Of a stretch of DNA of 64,000 nucleotides, positions 46,401 through 56,981 are shown one piece after another. The DNA comes from Larix kaempferi (Eukaryota; Streptophyta; Pinopsida; Pinales; Pinaceae), in contig BSBM01000068.1 of the NCBI GenBank assembly GCA_027924585.1, forward strand, positions 10,564,001 to 10,628,000, written 5' to 3'. Positions within the stretch are counted from its first letter, which is position 1. Each line of letters opens with the position of its first letter. A program made the position numbers and the translations under genes. Under the pieces are notes generated by a model. The model did not search any database. It worked only from the letters and a program-made list of their open reading frames with translations, and was not told where the DNA came from.

Positions 46401-47621
46401 TTTGAAATGAGAGATCCCCACCGAAGCCATCCCTTCAAAAGATGACCAGGAGTTACCTTCAGAGTCATCCAGACTCCAAATGGTATTGGCAGACCTTCTT
46501 CCCTTGGCATAGGCGTGGAAGAATTTGGAGTTCTCATCCCCACTCTCCAACCAGATAACACGGCTTTTAAGTCTCCAAGTTTCTTCTAACTGGAGAAGCA
46601 AACGGTTCCGCATATTCTCCAGAAGTACCAAGCGATCCTTTGACTGTAGGGATCTGTAACCTCCTCCCCCTTCCTCAGCAATGGTGGCTAATTCCTCCTC
46701 GATATCACGAAGAGTCTTGTCATCATTCCTCCTTTTCGCTGCTGCCCAGGCTTTGATGGGTTCCTTTAGAGTCCTAAGATTTTCAGCAAAATGGAAGGCA
46801 GCAGAGAGGGTCGAATCAGAATGAAAGGGTACCCAGTGTTGTTGAATCAGAGGCAAAAAAGTCGGGTCATCCAGCCAGATTTTATTGAATTTAAGAGGAG
46901 CCGGAGGTTTGTTGGGACCATCCTTCAACTCCAGAAAAATTGGTTCATGATCTGAGTTGCCCCCTGAGCCAATCCATTGTCGTACAAAGAAGGTTGACTC
47001 CACAAGATGCTCAGAGAGTAGAAACCGATCTAATCTCTTAGCCACACTGTCCTGACCAATTCTCTTATTCCTCCAAGTTGGCTTAAGCAAAACAGGTTCC
47101 ACATCAATCCAGTTGCCCTCAGTAAGCTTCCGGATAAAGAAATTGGTAAGGGGATCAACATTGGCATTTGTCCCCCAAACCACAGCATGGCCCAAAGAAA
47201 AATTGAGGTCCCCCCCCAATATCACAGAGTCCCCCCTGATCTGGTTCCTCCTCAGAAGTGAATTCCAAAACAACTCCCTCTCACAGTAAGGTCCATAAAT
47301 GTTGACAATGGTGAATGTGTGGACTGACTCCAAGAATTTGCAGGAGATTCCCAGAACCGACTGCATCCCCCAACTGGAAGTAACACAAACCCTAGTTTCA
47401 TTCCAACCAATTGCCACTCCACCAGAACGGCCCCTAGCATCCAAAGCTTCAAAGCACCATCTAGGAAACCAGGCCTTAAGCCTAGCAATTGCCTCAGAAC
47501 CACCACACATAGTTTCTTGTAAAAGAAGAACATCCGGATGCTCCAGTTGTAGCACCCGTCGCAGCGCTGGTCTTTTGGAGGGACCAGCCAGACCTCGACA
47601 GTTAAAAGACATAATCTTCAT
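43485..47621 (-). CDS. LINE ORF2: endonuclease, reverse transcriptase, RNase H
   Basis: About 1378 residues. The likely start is ATG 47621, which overlaps the ORF1 stop as TGATG; a second in-frame ATG follows three codons later. Domains: an exonuclease-endonuclease-phosphatase endonuclease, residues 1-225 (SFNCRGLAGPSKR, LLLQETMCGG, GGDLNFSLG, SDHEPIFLEL); reverse transcriptase, about 500-770 (FRPISLCNYVYKIVTKIIA, GFLEGRQI, LKIDLSKAFDKVNW, GLRQGCPLSPLLFLLV, catalytic FVDD at about 694-697); a zf-RVT zinc region, about 1075-1130 (CPPKARLFLW, CILCKLW, HLFLQC); and a C-terminal RNase H, about 1230-1350 (WGFFDGACQNN, WDEILSLKLLL, VFGDSLNVV, ENNTEADEAS). The RNase H tail is a plant LINE feature. 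FVDD replaces the commoner FADD. No stop or frameshift is seen. Confidence 0.92.
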   Translation of the reverse strand: MKIMSFNCRGLAGPSKRPALRRVLQLEHPDVLLLQETMCGGSEAIARLKAWFPRWCFEALDARGRSGGVAIGWNETRVCVTSSWGMQSVLGISCKFLESVHTFTIVNIYGPYCERELFWNSLLRRNQIRGDSVILGGDLNFSLGHAVVWGTNANVDPLTNFFIRKLTEGNWIDVEPVLLKPTWRNKRIGQDSVAKRLDRFLLSEHLVESTFFVRQWIGSGGNSDHEPIFLELKDGPNKPPAPLKFNKIWLDDPTFLPLIQQHWVPFHSDSTLSAAFHFAENLRTLKEPIKAWAAAKRRNDDKTLRDIEEELATIAEEGGGGYRSLQSKDRLVLLENMRNRLLLQLEETWRLKSRVIWLESGDENSKFFHAYAKGRRSANTIWSLDDSEGNSWSSFEGMASVGISHFKDLFKASERVNIGEVIQVSQLFPRFVEVEDNRKLMAPILGEELKKVLASFQKDKSPGPDGWTIEFFIALFDLIGNDLLELVEDSRRTGRVPASINSTFIALIPKVDSPSTLNDFRPISLCNYVYKIVTKIIACRLKPILSSHISEEQFGFLEGRQIHEAIGIAQEGMHSIKTKKLKGAILKIDLSKAFDKVNWLYIRLMLTHLGFEIGFVRWVMSSITTVSFSVLLNRAASQFFHSGRGLRQGCPLSPLLFLLVAESLSRAILDAKRAGDFIGILVAPGLYLTHLLFVDDILIFCSGSYLDAAKLKEILQLFSAAMGMEINDGKSTLSVSLLQEEELTFYTSSFPFRTLNLSDGIKYLGFNLKPNDYLKNDWTWLLDKLEKRLRSWSFRWLSRAGRLVLVKSVLEAIPVYWMSLAWIPKGTLEVARKICFNFLWNGKDDAHVTPWVRWDRIAAPKALGGRGLKNIFHFSKALAAKCGWRLIKSEGFWAKVMLRKYVEPDTVEDWIRSPNKRHHGGSIIWKALVKYFDIIEHNLAWEVGNGQRVRIGRDPWVGCTDQHFLSVDLMDALRHRGIITLCHLADLGNLWMGRPLWRRPDSLGLRAELVEELRTYCRALCRDQVFLNDDEDSLIWDGDPSGLYTPKSGYLWISENLEPRDLVWWWKTVWKLHCPPKARLFLWCTLSNRVPTWEILQKRSFHGTSRCILCKLWEESIPHLFLQCHFTREVWNISARILKTALPWTGNSIEEVWSIWTNNIVLKPFKALPPVINWGLWLMRNSGLFQDKMGTPAQVALQSCGIFLALRRARQPSSPRTILPVDIDRSQPWGFFDGACQNNICGGGAILFLSPVHFFVMAFGFGRGTNNWDEILSLKLLLSFALERSLLHLNVFGDSLNVVNWINGTFLCNNRRIASVLVQIQNATLTLDTFTCRNTFRENNTEADEASKEGLTLGAGIWKITESLNGQEQVYYHRPFIE

Positions 47622-49624
47622 CACAACCCAGCCAAGTGGGCATTCGATGCTCTAAGTGCCCTTTCAATTGAAAGTTGAGTACCATTCCGAAGATCCGACC
47701 GAGCCCTGGTTTTGGCCTGTGAGATGAAAGACTTCCGTCCCCTGGTTTTGGGTTTTTTAGGTTTTTCCAGCCCTAAACCTCCACCCTTAGCTTTGTTCAT
47801 GGAGCGCAGGTAATATCCAGACTCCGAGGAACCAGAATTTGAGGGGGACATTTCCAGCACTTGAACAAGGACAGGAGAATCCTCAACCATGCAAGAGGAA
47901 GGGCGGGGAGCTCGAATAATTTCCGTCACAGCAGAGGAGCCAACATCATTCGATAAAGGGGGTAGAAGAGGAAGTGGCTTAGCAGAAATGTTTAAATGCT
48001 TGAGACCATCCACCCAATCAAAACCATTATGAACAAAATTATTAAAGAAAAGACTGAAGGAGGGGTTTAAGGAGGGAACGGAAAAAGTACCAGCAGCCGA
48101 TACGGGGGTAGTCGCCAGTGCCAGCGGGGAGGCTTCCTGAGCCGGACCAGAGGTTAGACCCTGTTCAGATGCTGCTCCGCCAGGAGGAATGTCCAGCTCT
48201 GGTACAATGCTGTCCGTCTCCTGAGTGCTCACCACTTCCAGTTCCTTCTCCAGAGTGTCCACACCCTGCTCAACGGAGATGGGAATCTCTTCATCAGTAC
48301 GCCCCAGGTCTTTTCCATTCTGCTCATCGAGGTGCCCTAAATCCCCAACATCCTCCCTGGCCGGCCTCCTCTTCAAATTCTGTCCTAGCCTCATACGAAC
48401 AGGGAGCGAGCAATCAACTGCCGGATGTCCATACGCATGACATCTTCTGCACCGAAACGGCACATTTTCATAGTCCAGGGTTTGAGTGAAACAGTAGGGT
48501 CCCCAGTTCAAATTAATACACTCAAATAATCCATCACGGACATTAATGCTAACCAAAATCCGAGCCACCTTCTGAACAGCAGTTGATTGAAATGAGAGGT
48601 CTGCTTCCAAAAAGTTCCCCAGAATGTTTCCGATGCTCTTGAAATGGTCTTCAGTCCAGTAATGCAGGGGTAACCCAGGAAGCCTAACCCAGAGTGGGAT
48701 AGTATCCAATCTCTCCCGGCTAGCGTCAAAAAGCGGGTTCCAAGGCTTGAGAAGGAGTGGCGCTTTGAAGATAGACCAATTCTGGCTAAGCGCCCAAGCT
48801 GCATGCGCTTCCGACTTAAAGTGAAAAGCAAACCAACCTCCAGAGAGTCCAACAATCCTTGGAACATATCCGCAATGGTCCAACCAAGCATTTGAGGCCC
48901 ACTGAATCACCGAGTGAAGACTCACTTCCCTGCCATAGACCCTACCCACCAAAACAGAATTTACCATTTCTAAAATCTGTTGGAAACCTATGTCCTCCCC
49001 CAAGGCATAATTAGGAGCTCTACCAGAATTCTTCAACCACTTCCTGCGCATCTTTGCCCGAGGGTTGTGGGTACCCGCTGAATCTACACCAGAGCCAGGA
49101 ATTTTACCAAACAAAGCCCCACCCGGGCTAGAGAAACCTCGATGTTCCTCCCAGTCCAGCGCCGTAGGGCAGACACCACCTTGCCGAACCCCAATCTCAT
49201 TCAGACCCTGAATATCTGCATGAATGTGCGGCGCCCCACCAAGACCCCGTACCGACAAGTCCAAAGAACCTTCCGAGGAGAGCAGGAATTCAGGGAGGTC
49301 ACCAATATCGTCGCAAACCGGCTCCGGAGAGGGCTGCTGCGGGACCGAAACTCCCCAAATGGAGGTTGCCTTGTTCGTTGCTAAGATGACTTCGCCGCTT
49401 CCACCCCAAAGAGGAGAGTCCAAAACCGAAAGTGCCGGAGAGTAAACCAAAGGAGCTGGTTCAGCGGAGGTAAACAATCTGACGTTCAGAGGAGAGTCCG
49501 CTGAACAACCCCCGACGAAACCACCAATACTTTTCGAAAACCGGGCATCGCCAGGTGGCGAGCTCCAAATATCGCTGGGGTGCACCGTGTCGCTACTGTA
49601 GTCCACCAAATCAAGAGGTTCCAT
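47621..49624 (-). CDS. LINE ORF1: DUF4283 and zinc-knuckle RNA-binding protein
   Basis: The open frame extends from 49840, but the ATG at 49624 (MEPLDLVDYSS) is the more natural start and gives 667 residues. An acidic, S/P-rich N-terminus is followed by a DUF4283 domain at about 205-360 (ALGEDIGFQQILEMVNSVLV, AWLDHCGYVPRIVGL, WSIFKAPLLLKPWNPLFD, LPLHYWTEDHFKSIGNILG) and a perfect CCHC knuckle, CRRCHAYGHPAVDC, at about 388-401. The C-terminus is basic (KKPKTRGRKSFISQAKTRAR). This is the plant L1 ORF1 plan. It would bind element RNA and form the ribonucleoprotein with ORF2. Its TGA shares the A of the ORF2 ATG. Confidence 0.88.
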   Translation of the reverse strand: MEPLDLVDYSSDTVHPSDIWSSPPGDARFSKSIGGFVGGCSADSPLNVRLFTSAEPAPLVYSPALSVLDSPLWGGSGEVILATNKATSIWGVSVPQQPSPEPVCDDIGDLPEFLLSSEGSLDLSVRGLGGAPHIHADIQGLNEIGVRQGGVCPTALDWEEHRGFSSPGGALFGKIPGSGVDSAGTHNPRAKMRRKWLKNSGRAPNYALGEDIGFQQILEMVNSVLVGRVYGREVSLHSVIQWASNAWLDHCGYVPRIVGLSGGWFAFHFKSEAHAAWALSQNWSIFKAPLLLKPWNPLFDASRERLDTIPLWVRLPGLPLHYWTEDHFKSIGNILGNFLEADLSFQSTAVQKVARILVSINVRDGLFECINLNWGPYCFTQTLDYENVPFRCRRCHAYGHPAVDCSLPVRMRLGQNLKRRPAREDVGDLGHLDEQNGKDLGRTDEEIPISVEQGVDTLEKELEVVSTQETDSIVPELDIPPGGAASEQGLTSGPAQEASPLALATTPVSAAGTFSVPSLNPSFSLFFNNFVHNGFDWVDGLKHLNISAKPLPLLPPLSNDVGSSAVTEIIRAPRPSSCMVEDSPVLVQVLEMSPSNSGSSESGYYLRSMNKAKGGGLGLEKPKKPKTRGRKSFISQAKTRARSDLRNGTQLSIERALRASNAHLAGL

Positions 49625-49883
49625 CTCCGCAAGGTTTGAGAGGCAGCCACCGGGGAAGGTAAGAGTAAACAGAAAAGAAAACTTACCAGTGGTAAAAACG
49701 CTTAACCGCTTCCAGAGAACGATGCAAAACCTCCAATGGGAACCGTGCCCACACCTGCCAACTCTGACGGCCTGCAGACGTCCGCCGAGAGCCTGGCTGA
49801 CGCCATAGTGGCGATCATGCCTCTGCCGCCATCCCGTCAAACCCTAGCCCTCCCTCGTCTCCAATTTCCTCAATCCCTATTCA

Positions 49884-49896
49884 GGATGAGCATGAA
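49884..49896. repeat. LINE target-site duplication, 5' side
   Basis: GGATGAGCATGAA, identical to 43132-43144. Confidence 0.9.
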
Positions 49897-52800
49897 TTGT
49901 GTGTGGATGTTGTTTTAATTCCGCTGTGCATACATGCTTGATTTGCATCTGCAAACTCTTGTTTTTAATTGTATGAATCTAATGAATGGACTGAATTTAT
50001 GTAAAATCCCTAGAGATGGGCATCATGTTCCCTCCCTCAAATTGGGTCCATGGGAGGGGATGTTACACCACTTAGTCCTATATAAGTGAAGCTTACTCCC
50101 ATTCCAAAGGGAGGAAGTCTATAGTGTCTACATGCTGGTGAAATTACCTTAGGAAAGATATCTACTCATCTATAGGGAGACTCACACTTCCTTGGGAGGC
50201 TTTGGCATTGGTTCGATCAGATGAGGATTGCTACGTCAAGTCTATGGTTGTAATCTTCCCATCCTATGTACTTCCCTTTCATTACAGTAGTATAAGTGCT
50301 TTCCACCAAAATCTCATTGTGTTAAAGATATCTTGTGTAGTTTGCCTACTTGACTGCTTACTTAGATCTATTATTGTATAGATTCGTTTTACTTGTCTTG
50401 TTGTCTTGACAGATTTTGCATCTCGGATCTGAAGATCATCAAGCTTGGAGCAACAATCAAGGTGAAAAGGATTAGCGATCTATAAGGTAAACATATCTAG
50501 TTCCTTTATCCTTAATTAGATCTAGGAGAGTGCTTTATATTATGTCCTATTTGTTCTAGAATCACGTTGAGCTAGGGAGATCATGCCTCGAGTCCTCTCT
50601 TGGTAGATTGTCCGTTCATCAAAGAAATATGGAGACCATACTAGGGAAGAAATTTTTTGTAGTTTTCAATTTGAATACCATTTTCAGTTGATTGCTTTTG
50701 CAAACCATCCATAATCTTGTTTTCCTTCTAAGCCTTGTTTCACCATCAGATCTTCACTTTGAACAGTCTGTAGTCCTCCTATGAGTTTGTACTCATAATT
50801 GTTCAACCATTTCATTGCTCATTGTTTGGAGAATCGATCCATTTTGGAATTTGGATCTCGCCTGTCGCACTTGGTCAATGGACTCAGAGCGACACTATGC
50901 CATTTTTTATCTCTGTTCTTTATCTGTTGGCCTATGGTTGCAACCATTTCATTGGTCTACTGCGACATCGTCGCACTTCCCACAGTTGTAAACTGCGACG
51001 TCGCTCTGTGTACAAACACAAACTATGTCGATATGTTGAAATTGGAATCCATGCACCCCTTCTCCATTTTTTTCATTTGAGTTTTGGTTTTGTGTGCAAA
51101 CTCCCTCTGTGCTGCAAGATCCAGCCAGAGACCCCATTTTTTATTTGTGTGTTGAAGCGTTTGGTTTCTTTTGGAGTTGTTTTGGGTTCCATCTTGGAAA
51201 AGTCTGAGATTTGGTAGTGGTGGACACTCTCGTCTCCACCACCTGTATCCACTCACCCTTGCATTCCCTCCTCTCCTTGTCGGATCTGGTCATTGTATTG
51301 GATCGATTTCCAGACCTCATTTGCATACATTTTTTAGCTTTGCTTTCTTTAGTGTTTCTTGCTACTGATTGGTTTTGAGTGTTGTGTGTATACTTTCAGT
51401 TCATTGAGTGCTCGTCATTTTCTTGAGATTTTATGAGTCATTGGAGTCATTTCAGTATTTGTGTTTAAAAACATCGATGTTATCAAATTGTTATTTTTTA
51501 TACATCCATTGAAAAATCAAAAGTACTTTATTTCCATCATTTTTCAAGCTCATTTGAAGAATTGTACATGCATTGGAATGTCTTGTTTGTATATCTTTTG
51601 GAAAAGTTGAAAGAAAATTGAATTATTTGTGTTTTTCACGAATTATGAGCTGCTCATTTTCTTGAAAAATTCGAGTATATGTCAAGTTTTGCAAAAGTAG
51701 TTCCATGCTTGGAAAGTTACATGCATATTTTAGTTCTTATGCTTTTAGGCCATTATAGTGAAAGTGAAAAGCTTGCATAGTCTATTTAGAAACTCTCTCT
51801 TTTCATCACTTAGCATCATTTTTGTTTTGAAAAGATAAAATAAAAAGAAAAAAAAAACATGCTTTGATTTGGCTTAGTAGTGTTTTCATTTTTTTGTGTT
51901 TCGCTTGAAAAGGAAAAGAATATTTCAGTCATTTTTTGGTAGATTTGGGATTGTGTTGCATTGTGTTTCTTGGGTAAAATCATTGGAAAGAAATTTCTCT
52001 CTCCCATACATATATTTCATCAAAAGAAAAGTATGTTTTTTGCATGTAGTTAGGCCCTGCATTATGTTTACAATTATGTACTCACCTCATGCATTCACCT
52101 AACCATCTAGATAAAATTAACGGTAGAACTAGGGTAAAATTTTTAGTAACTTGTGTGTAAGTTAGAGACGTGTTCCGGCGTCGTTAAGCGTGGAAGTTGT
52201 CGTTATTTTCTATCATTGTATTCTGGGGGTATTGTAGTCTTCCACATACTTATCGGTATATCGAAGCTCTTTCACATACCAACCCTGTATATCGAAGCTC
52301 TTTCACGTACCCACCAAGTACTTCAAGTACTTGGTGTATATTGAAAGGTGTTTCACATACCTGGCATATATAGAAAGGTGTTTCACATACTCAATAGTAT
52401 ATAGGAAGGTCTCGTGCCATACGATTGTGCATTAGACAGCACCACTACAGATTTGAGCTCCCATGTACCTTATGTATATCTGGAGACACCATTAGGATTC
52501 CTAAGACCAACTGAGTTAACCTTTTGGCCGTCTTGGCGGAGCAATACACCGAGAATAGCACTCAAGGAGATTACTACGCACGTACCATCCAGGTAATTGG
52601 GTATTCAGGAAAGGGTATGGTCCCAATCCTCCTTGTCGCGTTTTACTGTTGGACCCTCTGGTATATAGCAATTTATGAAGCCTTGCCAATCCTGTGAGGT
52701 TCCAGACCTTTGAATCCACTCTTATCACATAAGTTTGCTTGTGGCCTTAGTTTGTGTAGGGGTTTGTCTGGTCTGCTTTTCCTTTGTTTAGCTTGCCTTT

Positions 52801-52910
52801 GGAGAAACTTTTGTTTTAGTCACTCTGGTTGACTTTCCTTGGAGGAGGTCTTGTAGGATTCAAAACTTACCACCCAAATATCCCCTTAACCAAGAGGTAA
52901 TTTCGAGGGT
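49897..52910 (+). other. LTR/leader-like DNA, no clear gene
   Basis: GGGAGGGGA followed by TGTTACACCAC at about 50051-50069 looks like a polypurine tract and LTR start. A CTATATAAG box lies at 50090. Downstream DNA (50300-52900) has no supported ORF and precedes a gag-like frame at 52915, so it may be LTR and leader of a large gypsy element. No primer-binding site was recognised. Confidence 0.35.
52245..52400. repeat. Short TATATxGAAGCTCTTTCACATAC repeats with a palindrome
   Basis: About five loosely repeated units containing TATAT-GAA and TTTCACxTACC. In their middle is a near-perfect palindrome at 52312-52336: CACCAAGTACTT, one base, AAGTACTTGGTG. Confidence 0.75.
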
Positions 52911-52914
52911 AAGA

Positions 52915-53736
52915 ATGGATGCACAAACCACGGTCGTGTCACATGAAGTGGAAAACCCTACATTGAATATTGGAGCACATATGTTTCCTCCAGATTCACC
53001 TTCCTCTCATCCCCCGCAGGGTGAAGAAGCACAAAATTTTACTTCACAAGACCTACCTCCCATTTTATAGGGAAAGCCTAGATCGTTGGAATGGATAAAT
53101 TCACCCTAGGACGGCCCTTTGGCCACTGCCGGTCCATGAATAGCTTATTGGAAATCTTCTCTAGGCCACTTGGTGGCCCATTTTGTCGTTGCATCCCCAC
53201 CTAGTTGGGATACTCCCAACGATTGCATGGCACCTTATCATGAACAATTGGCTAGGTTATGAGCTATGGCCACACAATTTACAAATCGAAGCCTTGAATG
53301 GAGGGCTGAAGACCCAATGTTACCTCCTTATCAACCACTCCCAAGTCGTTATTTGGCTTATGATTCACCGGAGTCATCCACACAACACGTGACCACTTCT
53401 GAGGCTGGTCAACCATCAATCCCTGCACATCCATCTCCTAGACATGATACCATTCCTATACCTCAGATAACCCAACCTGTTGAAGGAAAACAGTCCAACA
53501 CACCTGTGACTACCATGGTTACGTCACCTGCTCCTCCCCCACCACAAAATTCTAGGGGAGGATACTTTTTACCCCCTACTTTCTTTACAGGTAATGATAA
53601 TCCTACGGTGGATAATCAACAACTAGTGTTGGGTCAACCTTTACTTAGTGGTCAGCAAGTTGTTGCTAGGGGGAAACCCCTGTCTCTTAACCATAATACC
53701 ACAACAAGAGTGTTGTTCAAGATTTCTACCTTATAG
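52915..53736 (+). pseudogene. Gag-like N-terminal remnant
   Basis: An ATG at 52917 opens MDAQTTVVSHEVENPTLNIG and AHMFPPDSPSSHPPQGEE. The frame then hits stops and resumes at 53266-53736 with a P/Q/S-rich stretch (LPPYQPLPSRYLAYDSPESS, SPAPPPPQNSRGGYFLPPTF). Position after LTR/leader-like DNA and composition suggest the start of a gypsy-type gag. No zinc knuckle or pol was found. The assignment is tentative. Confidence 0.35.
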
Positions 53737-53739
53737 TGA

Positions 53740-55940
53740 GGAGATGGACACTACCAACTGGGTAGGGTTGACAAGTAAACACATTAATTGTATTGCATTT
53801 AGTTACTACAAAAGAAAGAGATCGAGATTGAAAGAAGTACCTCTTATCAACGGCTGGTCCTAGCTTTCGCTTGGTCTTTCACTTGATCTTCTGCTTGACG
53901 AACATGCAACACAAAAGATACCTTCCTCAGTGTATCTTGGATATAATAAATATGATGAAACAACAAACAACTTGATCATCAAATATAGCAAGATATTAAT
54001 CCAAATGAATATACAATCTAGTAGACATTCGATTTGGGACAGGAAGGTTGTTTCGACCTTTTTATTGTCAAAGAAACATGAATTAGTACGATATACCTGA
54101 CGTGTAGAGATGATTCTACAATCGGATCCCGGGATCCTGCTCTTCACTCTGACTTGGGAATTCCTCTAGCATAACAGTACTCAAAGCATTCTTTCTAGGT
54201 CTTCTATCTCTCTAAGTCTTCTAACAAGTCTTTCCAACTAGTCCTCTAATAGATCCTCCTTGTATTTATGGGACAAGGTAGGCAGTTGGATTTGAGATGT
54301 AGTTGAATTGGGAGGTTGGGGAAGTTGCAGAACCAACTTCAACTAATCCCAATTTGTCAAACTTAATATATTTTTTTATTTCATCTTAAGATGTACGCGG
54401 GTTTCATACAACAAGAGTAGTGTACAGAGAGCAACTTTTCTGCTCTACAACAAGCGTTTACAACATTTTGGGAGATGTATGCTAGTTGTCCTTGATCAAA
54501 GTAGAGTATTTTACCAAGGTGTACGCTGGTTTTCTATACAGAGAGGGGCGTACATGTGGTAAAATTAGGAGAAACTACAATATTTTCAGCTGAAGAGTGT
54601 ACTTCTAGCAACAAGTCATCCAGGTCAATCAAAATCTTCAATCCTTAGTGTCCTTTTGTGTGATCAATAGAGAAATGTGATCAGGGATGGAGAAGTGTCA
54701 ATTTGACCTATAATAGATTCCCCCTAATGTGTGAGGTCAGAGGGAAACGATGGCCAAAATTCATTAAAATTCCAAGTCAGAGGAGGAGCAAGAAACCACA
54801 TAACCAAGTCACAAAAACACCTGAAACAACAATCAAGGTCAGGGAGCAATTACAATCTTGACATCATATACATGTGTAGCATAATACAGCATGATCTCCG
54901 ATACATAAATAGGAGATGTATATATAGAGCATGGCCACTGAAATACAAGCGTGGATCCATATCAAAATGATACATCATAGCCATAACAACAAATTGGATC
55001 TATGTCTCATGAAGAGCCAAAATAAGTGAGGCTCAGTCTTGTACAGCTTCGGCGATAGCATAAATATGATGATGCTATCAGAGTCCCAAGGTCTTCATCC
55101 AAAAAACCCAAGGTACAAACCCTATCTATGCGAATAAATGAGCTGAAGTCGAACATGGGGGGTATCATTTCATTACCGGTCATTAATGTATACCGTTAAC
55201 AAATGCGAGGGCATCCATCGATAATGATAATGGGGCCCAAGGTACCTAGTACGATCCAACAAGTGTGAATAAGAGGACTTGAAGTCAAACACTTGAGGAA
55301 CTTGTCAAATATGAGACATTGACGTATTCCCATTATTCAACAGTGAGGGAAACTGCCACTGATGACTGCAATACCCAATGTACCAACCGAAACTCTAAAC
55401 TTCGTTCCCAGAGCATAATGAGCTAAATTCGATGGGAAGAAGTCCGTTGGATGGGAGGAATTAATGCATCCTCCATCATCCAACATGAGGAACACTCACA
55501 GGTATGAACTGATGTGGAGTAGGACGAGTAACAAGATGAAACAAACTAACACCAGGATGGCCGACACATGAAGTCAAGGCAAACTGCAGAATGGCTGACA
55601 CGGACTGTATCCTTGAACAGTGAGCATGACACAAAGTGACTTAGGCAGTTTTCAACATGAAGGGGAAAATGATATAAGTCTGCGATGTATGAGACATAAC
55701 AGACCCTCCATATGATTGGAAGAATAACCAACCGGGTGAGTACAAACTCGGAGATCAGGTTCACCCTAAGGCCAAAAACTAAAACCCAACTGATATGAAA
55801 GACTTAAGTAGGTGCTGTGTTCAAGGATATGAATGACTGAAACTACCTATGAAACTGAAAAAAGATGTGATATACCCTTCTTATCCCTTATTATTTTTTA
55901 TAAAAGAATGGCCTTCTTGTTGTTTTAGTGAGTCCAAGAA
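53740..55940. other. LTR-like and spacer-like DNA, no gene
   Basis: On the minus strand CCCATAAATACAAGG near 54268 is TATA-like, and TTAGGGGGAATC near 54717 is polypurine-like, suggesting an old LTR of a minus-strand element. The stretch 55000-55850 has no supported ORF. Confidence 0.3.
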
Positions 55941-55947
55941 AGATAGT

Positions 55948-56057
55948 AAGGTCACTAAGAACCAGCGGTATCAAATAATTAATTAAAATTTCTCCAATAA
56001 TTTGATACAGATGGTCTAGCCGAGGAAGGTCACTAAGAACCAGCGGTATCAAATATG
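55948..56057. repeat. 31-bp direct repeats 78 bp apart
   Basis: AAGGTCACTAAGAACCAGCG followed by GTATCAAATA occurs at 55948 and 56026 without differences. The intervening 47 bp may be an insertion with a target-derived duplication. Confidence 0.85.
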
Positions 56058-56981
56058 GATGCCGACAATCCTGCCAGGCATGAGTTGTACCACCGACATC
56101 GTACCGACATTGATGCAGCTGTGGTATGATGATCCCGACTTGCTGGAATTGGAAGATTTTATTATGGATCCCTTTAAGCCATGAGAAGCAAGGCAGACTG
56201 GACCGACGCCATGCATTCCAAATGGCTAGGCATGTGGTTTGGCGAAGTCTGGGTTGTTAGGGTTGATCTACATGCCACATTTTGGGCGGTTGATGGAATC
56301 CAATGCCTACGTCAAACAGTTGTTGGCTTGTTTTCATGGTGGGGTGTTATGGTTGGACAAGTAGGTCACTGTGACGGTGGACCTGATTTCTGAGATCACA
56401 GGTTTGCCAAAGGATGTAGTCGACCCATTGTAGTACTTTCAGGGGAAGAACAACGACAAGAATCTTGTGGAAAGGTTGCGGAAGCAGTACAAAATGCAGA
56501 AACATGGATGGGCTTACTGCTTGGACACTATCAATGAGCTCATAGTCAAGATTGGGGCGTGAATCTTGGCTACCAAAATCCTACGGAACACTCGACCCAA
56601 TCAAGGAAACTCCGGGGTTGTCGCCTACACGGAGCTATGTGCGGCAAGCGTGTAGATGAATTGTTCCCTATTTTTAGTTAATCAGTTGATGGAGGACGCA
56701 CTGGCAGCCAAAGCAAGACAACACCCATTCACTTATAGGTGGCTGCTGATATTAGTCGCGTTGGTCGCCTAGATGGAACCTGATGATTATCAAGGCATGG
56801 AGGTGGATGCGGTGGAAGAACGCAAGGGAGCACGCTACCAAAACCTGTGGTGGGTGTAGGAACCTGAGTGGCTCAAGGATTGTGCCACACAATTCTGGTT
56901 GTATTAGGAAGTGCTACAAGTGGCCGCTGAGCGGATTCCATGGTTGACTTAGGCCACTGATGAGAAATACAAGGGGATTGT
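56050..56981 (+). pseudogene. Gag-like pseudogene interrupted by the copia element
   Basis: The translation gives LWYDDPDLLELEDFIMDPF, MESNAYVKQLLACFHGGVLW, VTVTVDLISEITGLPKDVVD, NLVERLRKQYKMQKHGWAYC, LDTINELIVKIGA, ILATKILRNTRPNQGNSGVV, LVNQLMEDALAAKARQHPFT and YRWLLILVALVA. At least eight in-frame stops break it, most of them TAG or TGA where W or Q would fit. The motif series looks like a plant retroelement Gag-like or plant-specific domain that I cannot name with certainty. The frame ends where the copia LTR is inserted at 56982. Confidence 0.45.

Larger units (their letters stand above)
43145..49883 (-). mobile_element. Full-length L1-like LINE
   Basis: A 6.7-kb non-LTR retrotransposon in minus orientation. 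It has a 5' UTR of about 260 bp, ORF1, ORF2, a 3' UTR (43157-43484) and an oligo-A tail (T-run 43146-43156 on the plus strand), and is flanked by a perfect 13-bp target duplication. Both ORFs are unbroken. Its GC content is higher than the AT-rich surroundings. It moves by nicking DNA and copying its RNA directly at the cut. Intact ORFs and an undiverged target duplication point to a recent insertion. Confidence 0.92.

Noticed and set aside
48118-48489. Plus-strand ORFs opposite LINE ORF1 and ORF2
   Set aside because: Shadow frames of the intact LINE genes on the other strand.
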